Positions 12,741 to 25,154 of a stretch of 64,000 nt of DNA are shown piece by piece (position 1 is the first letter of the stretch; every line of letters begins with the position of its first letter). The stretch is from Rhabdophis nuchalis (lineage: Eukaryota; Chordata; Lepidosauria; Squamata; Natricidae): assembly GCA_039707465.1 (NCBI GenBank), contig CM077644.1:219175462-219239461 (forward strand), given 5' to 3'. The notes below the pieces were generated by a model, which saw only the letters and a list, made by a program, of their open reading frames with translations, searched no databases and was not told the DNA's origin. A program made the translations under genes and the position numbers.

Positions 12741-15700
12741 GAAGGAGATCCTTATATCTAACTATATCTTCTCATTTCTCTCTCTGAAATGGTTTTTAAC
12801 TTTTATGTGTAAGATGCATTGAATTTGGAATTTTGGGGGAAATTAACTGCTTTGTTTACATTTGCAAGAACAAGTCTGCCTGTTTGCTACCCAACATACA
12901 CATTCAGTTTTAAACTTCTCTTAGAAGGAAGTTGAATTGCTAAGTGGGCATAATCTATTTTTAGCATGGTATTTAACACTAAATAGGAAAAAGAGTCAAG
13001 TGCTTATTTCCTTACTATTGACAATGAAATGTGCATTAATTAATGCTAATACATTCACTTATCATATTTAACTTAGGGCTCATACTGTGCTTTACAAGCA
13101 GAAGACGACTGCTTCCCCTGTGAATCAACCACATCCACCCACTTCCACTTCCAAAGAAGTGCCTTTTGCACATGGTGTTATGTCCTACAATTTGTTATAT
13201 AAATACTGGAGACTTCGGAGATGTCAGACTATAAAACAAGAATAAACATCATTTTAAATAAGGGGACACGTGGGACTTTTTAACAAAAGGTTTTGTTTGT
13301 AACATGTAAACAGCTACAAAATGACCACAGTGTAAAAAATTTGCTTGCACATGAAGTTATTCTTATAATGGGCACGGCCAGTCTGAGTTACCAAATAGGG
13401 GAGAAGAAGGGACATTTTCTAAGAGTTGCTTGTGAAATATAGGGGACCCTGAAGAATTATTGTAAGTGGAATTGACACAAGAGTAGCATTTGATTATTTG
13501 ATTATGAATAGCCAAAAAGTTCAAGGTCTATAGTACAAGAGGGTTTCCCAGTGAAATTGTTAGGCAAAGGCATAGCCAGATTCAGGGACCAAGACAGACC
13601 AAGTTCTAGACTAAGTCCAGTCCAGAATGCAGAATGCTACAATGTTCCTAGACTTGGGCAAAGGTTATGGTTTCTAAGAAGTCAAGCAAGGAACATATCA
13701 AACCACACCATGCCACAGGAACAAGAGCCAGTTTGGTTGCAATGGTCTATGTGGCTACTACAGCGGGCAATAAATAGCCTGTTCCTCTCCCGGTGCTTCC
13801 AAGACCTACTAAAATTCAGTGGCTCAGTGTGATATCAGTGAAGCACAGATAATAGCTCAGAATAATAGACCAATATTTCTTGTTATAAAAGCACAGAATT
13901 GCAATTAGAATTTAAACTGATTAAATCATGCTGACTTTTTAATTATTGTCTCAAGCTGCTCTTGCTTGCAAAGTATATGCAAGTGTTCTTTCTAAATTAG
14001 GCAACATTTGGTTTCTTTGGCAGGTAAGGGATAAAGCAGGCATAACCAGCTTTGATGGAATTGCTCATTTCTAGCTCATGCTTCATTCTTGACTATGCTG
14101 CAGCTCTCCTTCAACCTTCTAAACTTTCAGCCAAATCCCTCCGAAGGCTGAGTAGGGAGGCACCCTATCCTAGGAAAACCTTAACAATTGGATATCATGA
14201 ACTGGAATCAAAATCATACTCCTGGATTTCTAATGAAATTATTTTTCTGACTGTTGGATATTTTCTATTGACAGATGGACGAGAAACAATCAGGATAGGA
14301 ATGAGCACATGTGGATTGTCCATGTATCTGAATTATCTTCACTGCCTCCAAAGCTTTAAAACATTCTGCCCAACTCTCTGTTCTCAAAAACAGTGATTTC
14401 CCAATTAGTTTGGAGACGGTTGATATCTATACAGCTTGTTACATAAGCTAGAAACCCCTAAGCAATCATGACAAAAATAGATTTAAGGGAATTAGAGCAA
14501 TGAGAGATTCCAGACAACAGTTACTTGTTTGGGAATCCATGACCAGAATGTAATAAACAAATTGGAAATCAGAGTATCACACCATATAGAGTAGACATGA
14601 GATGGAAGACATATTATGACCACAAATAGAAAAGATCCAAGTACAACAAATAGGACTCAAAATGGTACAAAAACAAGGGGAATGTATGTTGCCAAGAGCA
14701 TCCAGTAATTAAAGGAGGCAGGAAATGGATACCTTACTGGAATAACAGTGGGCTATTTTTTACTCCAGTGAGGGTAACTGCTGTAGTATTGGGACTAAAC
14801 AAGGAAAACAGGGAAAAAATTTTAAAAAATCATAAGGAGTTTGTAGAAACTTCCATTTGTAACCAACAGGATTAAAGTTATATCTAATTTTAAAGTATGC
14901 TAGTTGAAGTGACTTATAGGCAATGTAGAGGGCAACAACTTTTGAGAACTGTGCAAAAGAGGGAACTTGTAACTGTGCAACAAGGAAAACTAAAAAGGAA
15001 GGTCTTCAGTGCAGTTCAGTCAACCCAATTGCAGCTTTAGTGCAGCCTTCCTCAACTTTCCCTTTTCCAGAGTGGCTCAGCTCCCATGATGCTGACTGAG
15101 GGAGATATACTTCACCATGCTTAGAGGATCTAACCTGAGAAGCCTAATAGATAATGTTAGGTATAGAATTATGAAAATCTAGCAAAAAGCTGAAAAACTA
15201 CTGGAAAGACATGCAATCTTCAGTTTTCAGTTAGCTCATGTATAACTATTTGCTCTGGCTTATTGCACGAAGTTGCAGTTAACTTCTAGATTGCTTCTAG
15301 AGAAGCATCAAAAAGGGAGAAATGAAACCTAATCCTTGCATACATATATACTTAAAGTAGAGGGAAGGCTACTCTGACTCTCCAAGAAACTGAGCATGTT
15401 TCCCTCAAGGCAGAAGCATCATGTGGCATACATGGAGATGACTAAAGATCTCAAGTTCAGGTGGAACTGAGGAAGTACATTTAAATCAAGACTTCATAAC
15501 CTTTTTTGAGATAGATTATGATGATTGTATTAGCTGAGTGGCATGCAAAAGATCAAATCTCCCATAATAAACTTGTTTTATATACATTTTAATCTAAAGG
15601 TTGTTGAATGTAAATTAATTAAATAGTTAAGATGTTTACCATTACTTCCAAGAATTTAATGAATTTGGGTCATGTTAAAAAGTACATTTTGTTACCTGCC

Positions 15701-17314
15701 CTTAGTATTTCCCAATAGAAATGATATACATAAAATAAACCAAGTAAAATGGTAACCCAGTCAAAATCTTTGGAAGAATGCACCCAAAATTTGGGGACAA
15801 GGGCAGGCAGCCTATACATCTCCAGGTTTGATGTATCTGGAAAAGTAACTTAGGGATTTATTTTGATTAGTTTACTTTTTCTGAAACATAATAGATGTCT
15901 GCAGCAAATAAAATCTTAAAATACAATTAGGGCCCCCAACAAGGCAGATTGGGGTGCCAAACATTTCCAGAAGGGGATCTACTCCCATTAGTTTCTATTT
16001 TTAAAATGTTTAAAAATTGTGAAGCTGGTATGCTGAAAATAAAACATTGAGAATTACCTTTCAATAGTGCAAAATTGCGCACACATCAAACCAGCAGTAA
16101 TGCCAGCAGCAACCCACCCCTGCCTCGTTGTACATATTTTCCAATGAGACAAACGGAGACAAGAAAATCATTTTATTGCAATTTATCAGAATATTCAGGC
16201 AAAGGGGATTCCTCATTCAAAGAGGAAACCCCGATGTTTAGCTTACATCTGCTTTTATAATTAACATAACAAAAGAATCTGAAACAGGAAAGTTAATTGG
16301 ACAGGATAATAGCATACATATTTATTAAAATGGGATGTAAAGGGGAATAAATTGTAAGGAGAAAGGTTGTTTAGGGTGCACAAAATAGATAAGCCAGATC
16401 CCAATTTGTACTAACAAACTTTTCTTATCAGGAGCTAGTCTCCAGCTTGTTTAGCAGTTTAGGAATGTTAAAAGCTAATAAATCTTGAACATCACTTTAA
16501 AAGAAACTAATGTTAGTTAACAAATAACAAAACCCATGTTATTTGCCTCATACCTAGCCTGGTAACGAAACATTGGGAAACCAACCCACAAGCTCGGAGA
16601 ACAAACCTTCACCCTCAATTACATTTCACTTCCAGGAGTGCTTTCCTGCTCCCAAGTTTCTTAAAAAGTAAGTGTAACTATAAGGAGGAAAGTCAATGTA
16701 GAAATTAGCAGAGTCCAGTAGAAGTAGGTTAGGAGGAATATCAAGTAACATATTGGTAATCAATGCTTTATAACTGGTTAGAGCCATCTTCTCCATGAGA
16801 GCCAACTTCTGAATGGATAAAGCCTTCTCAGCTGCTACTTAGTCGGAGTTGCAAGTGAAACAATACTTCAGCAACACATTCAAAATAGAACCAAGAACCC
16901 CTGAACCCCTTCCCCCTGATAAATCCTATCTGAACAATTATTTGAAAATACAACATTGTTGGAAAAATAATTTGGAGTTCCAAGAGCTGGGGTGGCACAA
17001 GAATAAATCAAAAATGACATTCAGATATACTGTAAGAAAGGAGAGTCATGTTATTCCCAGGAACAAAAAGATCTGTTTTTAGGGGTAGCTACAAAAGAAA
17101 TGGAGTCCAGAAATATGGTTTTTATAGGGGGACTGGTCCCTGGTGTGAATTGGGAGGGGGGGCTGTGTACATACAGGTTTTAGTGTATCCTTCCTAGGAA
17201 GATGTACAAATTGGGGTGCTCTTTCCTGAGCTTTGATCCTGTGGTGCGGTGTGAAATCCGAAAAGGAAGCTTACCCTCAGCTATGTAGATTCCCCCTCTG
17301 GCACATCCCTTTCA
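12741..17314. other. No gene recognised; one possible LTR-like stretch
   Basis: Mostly unique AT-rich DNA. On the minus strand, 16600-16120 reads like a decayed LTR (TATAAAAGC, then CAATAAAATG, then a T-rich end), but no target duplication was found. An open frame at 14052-14396 has no recognisable domain. Confidence 0.4.
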
Positions 17315-17322
17315 TCATAGAG

Positions 17323-17736
17323 CCGTGATGGCGAACCTATGGCATGCGTGCCACAGGCAGCACGCGGAGCCATTTGTCAGGGCACGCAAGGTGTTGCCCT
17401 GTGAGCTGTCCAATGCGCATGCGCATGCTGGCCAGCTGACTTTGGCCTTCTTTTGAGGCAGTTTTTCACCCTGAAAGCTTCAGGAGCTTCCCTGAAGTCC
17501 CCGGGGCGCAAAAAACCATCCATACGAGCTAACTGGAAGTCCGTTCTGGAACGTATAAAGCCTCTGGAGCCTGGGGAGGGTGAAAAAAGCATGCTAAAAA
17601 TGGGGGGAGTGCTGGTTGTGTGTGCATGCTCGCTGGGGTCATGCACATAGCATTATGGGTGTGGCACGCCCGCCCAAGACCCCACTGTGCTCCCTCCACT
17701 TTTGGCACGCAAGCCAAAAAAGGTTCACCATCACTG
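17323..17736. mobile_element. hAT-type MITE
   Basis: 414 bp with inverted ends (CCGTGATGGCGAACCTATGG ... GGTTCACCATCACTG) and a perfect 8-bp target duplication TCATAGAG (17315-17322, 17737-17744). Confidence 0.88.
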
Positions 17737-18546
17737 TCATAGAGGAATTCCTGCCTCTCCATGAAGCCAGGGATGTGCTAAAAGGACCAGGGACACACAC
17801 ACACACAGAGACAGAGAGAGATATCAGATATCTTTTAACTTCTATCAATGTTTTTTTAGGATTCCTTGGAAATCAGTAAGAAAATAAAAGGCAGATTTCT
17901 CTATTATGTGAGGCTCAAGTGGGAAGATAGTACAGTAGTACAAGTGCCTCCAATTTTTTCAAGCAGCTTCCTCTTCCCCAGATAGCAAGGACCAAGTAGG
18001 CCAGAATTTGTGTGGTCTGAGCCTGTAAATATCCCTTGGCCTGCCTGTTGTTCAGCAAGGATAAATTCTGTTGGCTCCAGAATCTTCTGCAGGAAACACA
18101 CTAAACCTCTGGGGTTATTTCTCTCTTCCCCCAGTCTCCTTTTCTTTGTAAGGAGGATGTCAGCTGAAAACATCTGTTCCCTCTTTCTCTTTCAGTACCT
18201 TCCTTTATTTGTAAAACATTTCGCTCTTTGCTCCATTTGTCGCTTGTTTCTGTGAAAATATAGTGCAATATAGAGTTAATTAATGATGGAGGTGTTAATT
18301 AGTGGTACACTATTAGTTGCAGTAAGCCCTCCTCCCAAATACTGAGATTTATTAATGCCATAAAATTTCATTTAATTGCAGATCAAATCACTTCCTCCAC
18401 GATTTGCCAGACTTTTTATCCACGATTCGCCACAAACTTTTTATCCCTTACCAAACATGTTTGTTTGTTTTTTGCACCTATAGAGGTCTCTTTTGCCCAC
18501 TTTCTCTCCCTGTTCTGAAGATAGCCAGATTTCTTTTAGGACATTG

Positions 18547-18712
18547 ATAAAGCAGAATAGAATAATAGAGTTGGAAAGGACCTTGTAGTAGGTCATCTAG
18601 TCCCACCCCTTGCCCAAGCAGGAAACCTTATACCATTTCAGACAGTTGACAGTCTCTTCTTGAAAGCTTCCAGTCATGACGCTCCCACAACTTTTGAGGG
18701 CAAGCTGTTGAT
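18547..18712 (-). mobile_element. CR1 LINE 3' end
   Basis: Reverse complement carries the CR1 3' block GGACTAGATGACCTAC then TCCTTTCCAACTCTATTATT and an ATTCT tail, as in snake and bird CR1 elements. Confidence 0.8.
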
Positions 18713-19079
18713 TGTTCCATCAGAAAATTTCCTTTTATTTGTTTTGGAGGGGTTAAGGGCCCAATTGGAATATATTGTATATCTTTTAGTTGTTATAGAC
18801 GAAGAAATATAAGGAGGAAAAAAGGTCTCCAGGGGATGGGGGTGCACTATAATATTTGTGTTTTTTTCCCTTTTCCTTTCTTCCTTTTTTTTACTATGTA
18901 TTATTTGCATTTAAAAAATAAAAAAAATTAAATGTTTCCCTTTATTTAAATAAAGCAATTCATTCCCTTCGAATGCTGTTTTTATTTGCAGCGTATGCAG
19001 ATTTGTTAGCTGCACCAAGCCAGTCCTGTGCAAATAATCATGCCGTTAAATTGAACATTAACAATCGGGCTTAAAGGAA

Positions 19080-19760
19080 GCTTTCTTCCCATATAGCGCT
19101 CGATGAAGTGAGCGCCGTCTCTTTGCGCACGTACATCATCTTATTACAGCCCCCTCATATTACCTATAAACTAGCCACTCCGAAGGGACGCTTCGATCTC
19201 CTCAGACCCCATTCCGGGGGCCCTTTCCCCCCCTCACCCGCTTCCCCCGCTCCTCCCTTTTGGGACCAATTGCCCGGCAGCCGGGGGGGGAAAAAAAGGC
19301 CCGTTACGGGAAGCGCCTCCCCCACCGCGTTTGCCACGCCCATGCCCCTCACGTGACCACCGGATCCTCCAATGGCGGCCCGAACGGCTCCTTCCCTTGC
19401 GCCGCGTCGCTGCAGTTATAGCCGAGAAGTCGGCGAGCGAAGCCGTCTGCGCTTGTTGGGCTGGGAAAGGCGATGGTCCGCGGCCTTGCGGAGGTTACGC
19501 AAGTCGCCGGCAGGAGACGCGAAGCGGTGAGTGGCGGAGTGGAGGGCGGGGGCGGGGGGGTGTCACGAGCTTGACCTCCCCCCCGCTCCCCTTAAGCCGT
19601 TGGGAAGAGCGGGGCGCGAGAAGAAGGAGGGAAGCCGCCGAGCCAGGCCGAAAAGAAGGAGGAGGAGGAGGATTTGGCAGTCGCCCATCCTCCCTTGACC
19701 CCCGCGGGTCCTTCTCCTTAGGCTCCTTGGAGATTAAAAAAAAAAACTTCAAAAAAAAAG
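19080..19760 (+). promoter_or_regulatory. IL6ST: CpG-rich IL6ST promoter and probable noncoding exon 1
   Basis: A GC- and CpG-dense block in otherwise AT-rich DNA. It holds an E-box CACGTG (19350-19355), a CCAAT box (19369-19373) overlapping a YY1-like AATGGCGGC (19371-19379), and no TATA box in a suitable place. A GTGAGT donor at 19527 follows a transcribed-looking segment, so exon 1 probably runs from about 19400 to 19526 and splices to the ATG exon at 30384; a further noncoding exon in the 10.9-kb intron cannot be excluded. The start site is inferred. Confidence 0.65.
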
Positions 19761-20243
19761 TCCACAGTTGGCCTTCGGCGTCCATGAGAACCGCCTTCTG
19801 TATTTTATATATATATATATATATATGCATTTTCTTCAGTCAGTCGGTCGGTCCAAGAGCGGAGCCCATTTTCCGCTCTCCCAGTCAGGCAGGTTGGCTG
19901 TCGTCGCCGCCGCCGCCGTGATTTTCGAACCATCCGCATCTGATGGGGAGGGGTGTGTGGGAATTTCCCAGCGCTTTTTGCTTTCCCATGTGCTTTTGTG
20001 GTGTGTGTGTGTTGTGTGTACGTGTACGGGGTGGGGGGGTTACACCCCACACTCTTTTATTTTATCTTGTGTTCGGAGCTGCGTTGGGCAATGACCCTGA
20101 ACTTCAATAAACAAGCCCCGAGTTCCTGGGTAAGGATTGCGGGCACCAGGTTTTCCTTAAATAATAAAAATAAAATAAAAGGGAATGTGGACAGATCTGG
20201 AGGGAGGGGGGTCATAAGCATTAAAAACAGCAATCCTTTAGGT

Positions 20244-20396
20244 CAGAGGTTCCCAAACCTGGCAACTTTAAGACTTGTGGACTTTAACTCCCAGAATTCT
20301 CCAGCCAGCTATAGCTGGCTGGAGAATATAGCTGACTGGAGAATTCTGGGAGTTGAAGTCCACAAGTCTTAAAGTTGCCAGTTTTGGGGACCTCTG
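20244..20396. mobile_element. Hairpin hAT-like MITE, IL6ST intron 1
   Basis: Long inverted repeat: AACTTTAAGACTTGTGGACT on the left returns as its complement on the right, with ends CAGAGGTTCCC and GGGACCTCTG. The flanking 8-mers (ctttaggt/atttaagg) are only partly alike. Confidence 0.75.
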
Positions 20397-20450
20397 ATTT
20401 AAGGCTGATAACGCTGCGAAGGGAAATCCGAGAGCCAAGAACAAAAGGGA

Positions 20451-20590
20451 AACTTTAAGACTTGTAGACTTTAACTCCCAGAATTCTCCAGCCAGAATTC
20501 TGAGAGTTGAAGTCCACAAGTCTTAAAGTTGCCGGGTTTGGGGACCTCTGATTTAAGGTTGATAACGCTGCGAAGGGAAATCCGAGAGCC
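20451..20590. repeat. Tandem partial duplication of the preceding MITE and its flank
   Basis: The MITE interior plus about 40 bp of host flank (ttgataacgctgcgaaggga onward) repeats the unit ending at 20437. The flank is host DNA, so this is a local tandem duplication after insertion and not a second transposition. Confidence 0.8.
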
Positions 20591-21449
20591 AGGAAGGAAT
20601 GGGAAACTTGACAAAAGCGTATTCTAATCATGTCTGAAAAAGTATGTCAAGGTTCAGAGTTACAAGAAGCAAGTAGTAAAAAGTGTTGCTGTAATCTGCA
20701 TTAAAAGTTGCTGTCGGTACAGGAAAAGATAAATGACTAAAATAAAGGAGGAAAGAAAGTTTGGGGAGGGGGTGAAATCTAAAGGGAGGTTTCTGAAATA
20801 AAAGACTGTTCTTTATCTATGTGGGGCCACTCCTGATTTGATGTGGAAGGAATAGCTGATTCTGAATGTTGAAGTTATCTTCAGTTCTCCTTTCCTGACA
20901 TCCTTTCAAAATCTCTTCTGCTAAATAAAGTATAGGTGTTGGATGAGTTTTACAACCATTCATTTAGTGGCAGCTGGAAGTTAAACCAGTGCTGAAAGAA
21001 GTGGCTTGCAACCCTTCCTTGCACTTAGGTGCTTGGCAATCAGCATGCGCTTACCATGGTTGCAGTGTTGTGACCTTCCCAGCTGGCTTCCCATAAAGTC
21101 AATAGGGGAAGCAAGAATTGCTTAGTGACCATGTGATTTGTGATCATATAGCAAAAAAAGATGGTAAAGTTGGACAAAACTCCAATTAACTGCCCTGCTT
21201 AGCAACATAAATTCTGGTCTCAATTGTGATTGCTAGTCAAGGTTTACCTGTAGTCATTTGGTCCTAAATAGCATGAATTCTTTCATGGCTGTCTGTAGTT
21301 CTGTCCTCCTAAACGGCTTTAAAATTCTTATCTCTGAATTGTAGTGATCTGCATTTTTTGTATCTGTATGGTCTTGTGCAAATGGAAACCTTGACTTGGG
21401 GCTGTATCTCATAGGAATAATGCATAATTAGATGTACGCGCTGCAATGT

Positions 21450-21839
21450 ACAGGTAGTCCTCAACTTATGACCAATTGACTCAAAATTTCCGTTGCTAAA
21501 TAAGGCAGTTAAGTGAGTTTTGCCCCATTTTACAATCTTTTTTTGCCAATTAAGGGAATCACTGCAGTTATTCAGAGAATCATGCAGTCATTAAAAGAGT
21601 TCCCCCCTTGATTTTGCTTGTCAGAAGCAGATGGGAAAGTTACAAATAGTGATCACATGACCCTGGGAGAGGGCAACTGTCATAAATAATATGCTAGTTA
21701 CCAAGCACCTGAATTTTGATCTTATGACCATGGAGTTACTGCATTGGTTGTAAGGGTAAAAACTGGTTATCACTTTTTTCAGGGCCATTGTAATGTTGAA
21801 CACTAAACGAATTGTTGTAAGTTGAAGACTACATGTAGT
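21450..21839. mobile_element. TIR element, TACAGGTAGTCCTC family, nearly complete
   Basis: About 390 bp. Starts TACAGGTAGTCCTCAACTTA and ends GTAAGTTGAAGACTACATGT, an inverted pair of about 20 nt. The interior matches 4140-4660. No coding capacity; DNA-transposon-like, superfamily not determined. Confidence 0.65.
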
Positions 21840-22092
21840 ATGTATAAAGTCTGGGTATCAGAGAAAGGATGTCTAGAATTTTTCTCAATTATGATTCAGT
21901 GTTCTATATTTAGGAAGTATTTGTCTTTCTGTGTGTACTGAAGCATATGCTCATTCTTCCCAATTGTGTAAGCTTTATCATAAAGAGTTATGATATTGTT
22001 GAGTCCTCGACCTGTGACCGGTCCTCGACTTACGACCGGCCGCAGGTCTTTGACTCCCGCTCAAAAAGCCCGGCAACAGCCAGTCGCACCTG

Positions 22093-22434
22093 ATGGGCCG
22101 CCGCCTGCAAACCACCTTGGACAGGCTGCACCCCCTCTATAATGAGGTGCAGCCTTGCAACCTGGGGGTTCCCTCTCCCCGCCAATTCCTAGTAGGGGAC
22201 CTGGTTTTTGCTAGGAATTTCACTGGGGATCCGAGGTGGGTCCCTGCAACTGTCCTAGCACTAACCGGCCCCTGCTCTTACAGGGTTGGACTGCCTGACG
22301 GATCTGAGTGGCGGCGCCACCTGGATCAATTGAGGCGCCGCCCTCCATCTCAGGCCTTTCCAGAGCCAGGCCTGTCGCCCCCGCCTATCTTGGCGAGTAC
22401 GCATGCTAATGGGCCACGCATGCGTACTCGCTAG
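22093..22434 (+). pseudogene. Gypsy pol remnant: integrase C-terminal region
   Basis: 113 codons: GRRLQTTLDRLHPLYN, SPRQFLVGDLVFARN, WVPATVLALTGPCSYRV, WRRHLDQLRRR. This matches the C-terminal GPY/F-type module of Ty3/gypsy integrases. The protease, reverse transcriptase, RNase H and integrase core are deleted, so it cannot function. The first codons come from the LTR-pol deletion junction. Confidence 0.8.
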
Positions 22435-22713
22435 GGGGGGAAGGAGTGTTGAGTCCTCGACCTGTGACCGGTCCTCGACTTACGACCGGCCGCAGGTCTT
22501 TGACTCCCGCCCGACAACAGCCAGTCGCGCCTGATTGGCTAAGACGCGGCTGGCTGAGACTGGGTTGCTGGGCGGTTTGATTGGTTTCCTGCCTGACAGC
22601 TACAATATAAATAGCTGTCAGGCAGGGGATTCCCTGTCTACTGTGCATTCCTACTTGTAACCAGTTACTCTGCGGTTTTGCTTGTTCAGTCAAATAAACG
22701 GCTATCTTATTTG

Positions 22714-25100
22714 GATAGATCATGGACAGATCATGCTCTCCTTCGGCTGGACTTTCCAATCGCCGCACCCCACCGCGGGGAGGCGGAGCCGAATATCCCT
22801 ATATGGTTCCGCCCCAGGCTCCTGATGGACCCGGTAAGGTTCCAGTGGGAGCTTGGGCCAATGCCTGTGGACTTGCCCCGTGACTCGACTGAGGACCTGG
22901 TGGCCGCATGGTTAAGTGCGGCCACGGGGGCCTTGGACCGAGTCGCGCCCTTGCGGCCTCTCTTGCGGCGACGAGTCACCCAGGCTCCTTGGTTCACCGA
23001 GGAGCTGAGGGAGATGAAACGCCACAAGAGACGCCTAGAGAGCAGATGGAGATCCTCTCGCTCCGAAGCCGACCGAACACTAGTGAGAACCCATATTAGG
23101 ACTTACTTAGTGACGATAAGGGTGGCCAAACGTGAGTATTGTGCCACCCTTATTGCATCCGCAGATAACCGCCCTGCCGCCCTGTTTGGGGTGACCCGCT
23201 CCCTCCTTCACCAGAGGCCGCGGGAAGCCCCTTTACAGGGTCGAGCAGAGGAATTTGGGATTTATCTGCAGGAGAAAATCACTCGGATTCGGAATGAGCT
23301 ACCCTCCATCGAGAGTGGTCCAGTCGGACTGTCCGAGTTTGGTCTTGAGGCACCATTCTGGGAGGAGTTTGACTTTGTTACTACTGAGGATATGGACAGG
23401 TTGTCAAAGAGACTTAAGGCTACCACATGTTTATTGGACCCGTGTCCCTCCTGGCTTGTACTGGCATCCTGGGAGACGACACGAGGCTGGCTCCAGGGCA
23501 TTGTCAACGCATCTTTGAGTGAGGGGTCCTTGCCTGCCGTCTTGAAAGAGGCGGTAGTAAGGCCTCCTCAAGAAGCTGTCCCTGGACCCAGCATTATTAG
23601 AGAACTTCCGTCCAGTCTCCAACCTTCACTTTTTAGCGAAGGTTGTTGAGAGTGTGGTGGCCCAACAGTTTCCGCGACACCTGGAGGAAATTGATTATCT
23701 AGACCCGCGCCAGTCCGGCTTCCGACCCGGTCACAGCACCGAGACGGCATTGGTCGCGTTGGTTGATGATCTCTGGAGGGCTGGGATAGAGGATATTCCT
23801 CTATCCTAGTCCTGTTAGACCTCTCAGCGGCTTTTGATACCATCGACCATGGTATCCTATTGCACCGACTGGGGGGGTTGGGGCTGGGAGGCACCGTTTT
23901 GCGGTGGTTCTCATCCTATCTCTCTGGTCGGTCGCAATATGTGTTGGCAGGGGGGCAGAGGTCGGCCTCGAGGCCCCTCTTATGTGGGGTTCCTCAGGGG
24001 TCGGTCCTCTCGCCCCTCCTATTCAACACATATATGAAGCCGCTGGGTGAGATCATCCGTGGTTTTGGGGTGGGATATCATCTGTACGCTGATGATACTC
24101 AGCTGTACATATCCACCCCAGACCACCCCAATGATGCCGTTGAGGTGATATCCCGGTGTTTGGAAGCCGTACGGATCTGGATGGGTAGTAACAAACTCAA
24201 GCTCAACCCGTCCAAGACTGGGTGGCTGTGGTTTCCGGCACACCGGTTCAGCCAGATTACTCTAACTCTGGCCATTGGGGGCAAAACACCGGCCCCCGTG
24301 GAGAGGGCGCGCAATCTGGGTGTCCTCCTGGATTCCCGGCTGTCCATGGAAGACCATGTGGCGGCCGTGGCCAGGGGGGCGTTTCATCAGGAACGCCTGA
24401 TGCGCCTTACTGGACCGGGCTGGCCTTCGCACAGTCGCTCAGGCCCTCGTGACATCCCGACTCAACTACTGCAATGTTCTCTACATGGGGCTTCCCTTGC
24501 GGTGCACTCGAAAGCTACAGTTAGTGCAGAACGCAGCCGTGCGGGTGATTACGGGAGCCTCTAGATGTTCCCATATAACACCGATCCTGCGCGAGCTGCA
24601 CTGGCTTCCTGTGGTCTTTCGGGTGCGCTTCAAGGTCTTGACGACCATCTTCAAAGCGCTCCATGGCACGGGACCTAGTTATATGCGAGACCGTCTCCTG
24701 CCCCATACATCCCTTAGACCGATACACTCCCACAGAGAGGGCCTTCTCAGGGTGCTGTCGGCCGGGGACCCAGGGGAAGGGCCTTCTCTGTGGCGGGCCC
24801 CGCCCTGTGGAACGACCTGCTCCCGGAACTCCGTACCATCACTGACCTCCGCCTCTTCCGCCAGTGTTTAAAAACACATCTCTTTCATCAAGCCGGCCTA
24901 ACATAACCTCCGCTGTGACTAGTATAGATAGTTTTAATTGGGGATTTTTAATTGGTTTTAGCGCAGGACTTGGTATTTAATAGGTTTTTTAATTTTTTGT
25001 ATTTTTGTAGTATTTTGTATGTTATTTTAAATTCCTGTGCGCCGCCCTGGGTCCTTTTGGAGAAGGGCGGGATATAAATCAAATAAAACTAAAACTAAAA
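22714..25100 (+). mobile_element. CR1-type LINE, 5' truncated, inside the gypsy 3' LTR
   Basis: Flanked by an 8-bp direct repeat CTTATTTG (22706-22713 and 25101-25108). It encodes broken ORF2: a linker after the endonuclease (APWFTEELREMKRHKRRLES), then RT with [36 protein letters not shown] and catalytic YADD, then the C-terminal [17 protein letters not shown]. Frameshifts near 23570, 23800 and 24390 break it. The 3' end has GCGCCGCCCTGGGTCC and an AAACTAAAACT tail. Confidence 0.88.
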
Positions 25101-25154
25101 CTTATTTGAATCCTACCAGTCTGGACTCCCTCTTTCCGAAGTTCTAACAGATAT

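Larger units (their letters stand above)
21997..25149 (+). mobile_element. Ty3/gypsy LTR retrotransposon, internally deleted, split by a CR1 LINE
   Basis: Perfect 5-bp target duplication GATAT (21992-21996 and 25150-25154). A 5' LTR remnant of about 98 nt (21997-about 22094) joins directly to the 3' end of pol. A polypurine tract (22434-22446) precedes the 3' LTR (22447-22713, resuming at 25109-25149), which starts TGTTGAG and ends TAACA with TATA-like TATAAATAG. The LTR is interrupted by a CR1 at 22714-25100. Confidence 0.88.

Noticed and set aside
14052..14396. 114-codon open frame upstream of IL6ST
   Set aside because: No recognisable domain, no splice or promoter context, ordinary base composition; probably chance.
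16120..16600. Possible solo LTR on the minus strand
   Set aside because: TATA-like and AATAAA motifs are suggestive, but no matching target duplication or second copy was found in the window.
17377..17879. Overlapping open frames around 17.4-17.9 kb
   Set aside because: They lie inside or run out of the hAT-type MITE at 17323-17736 and have no domain.
19331..19921. 196-codon open frame across the CpG-rich promoter
   Set aside because: It crosses the promoter and the exon 1 donor, is compositionally driven (Arg/Gly/Pro-rich) and has overlapping frames on the other strand; no domain.
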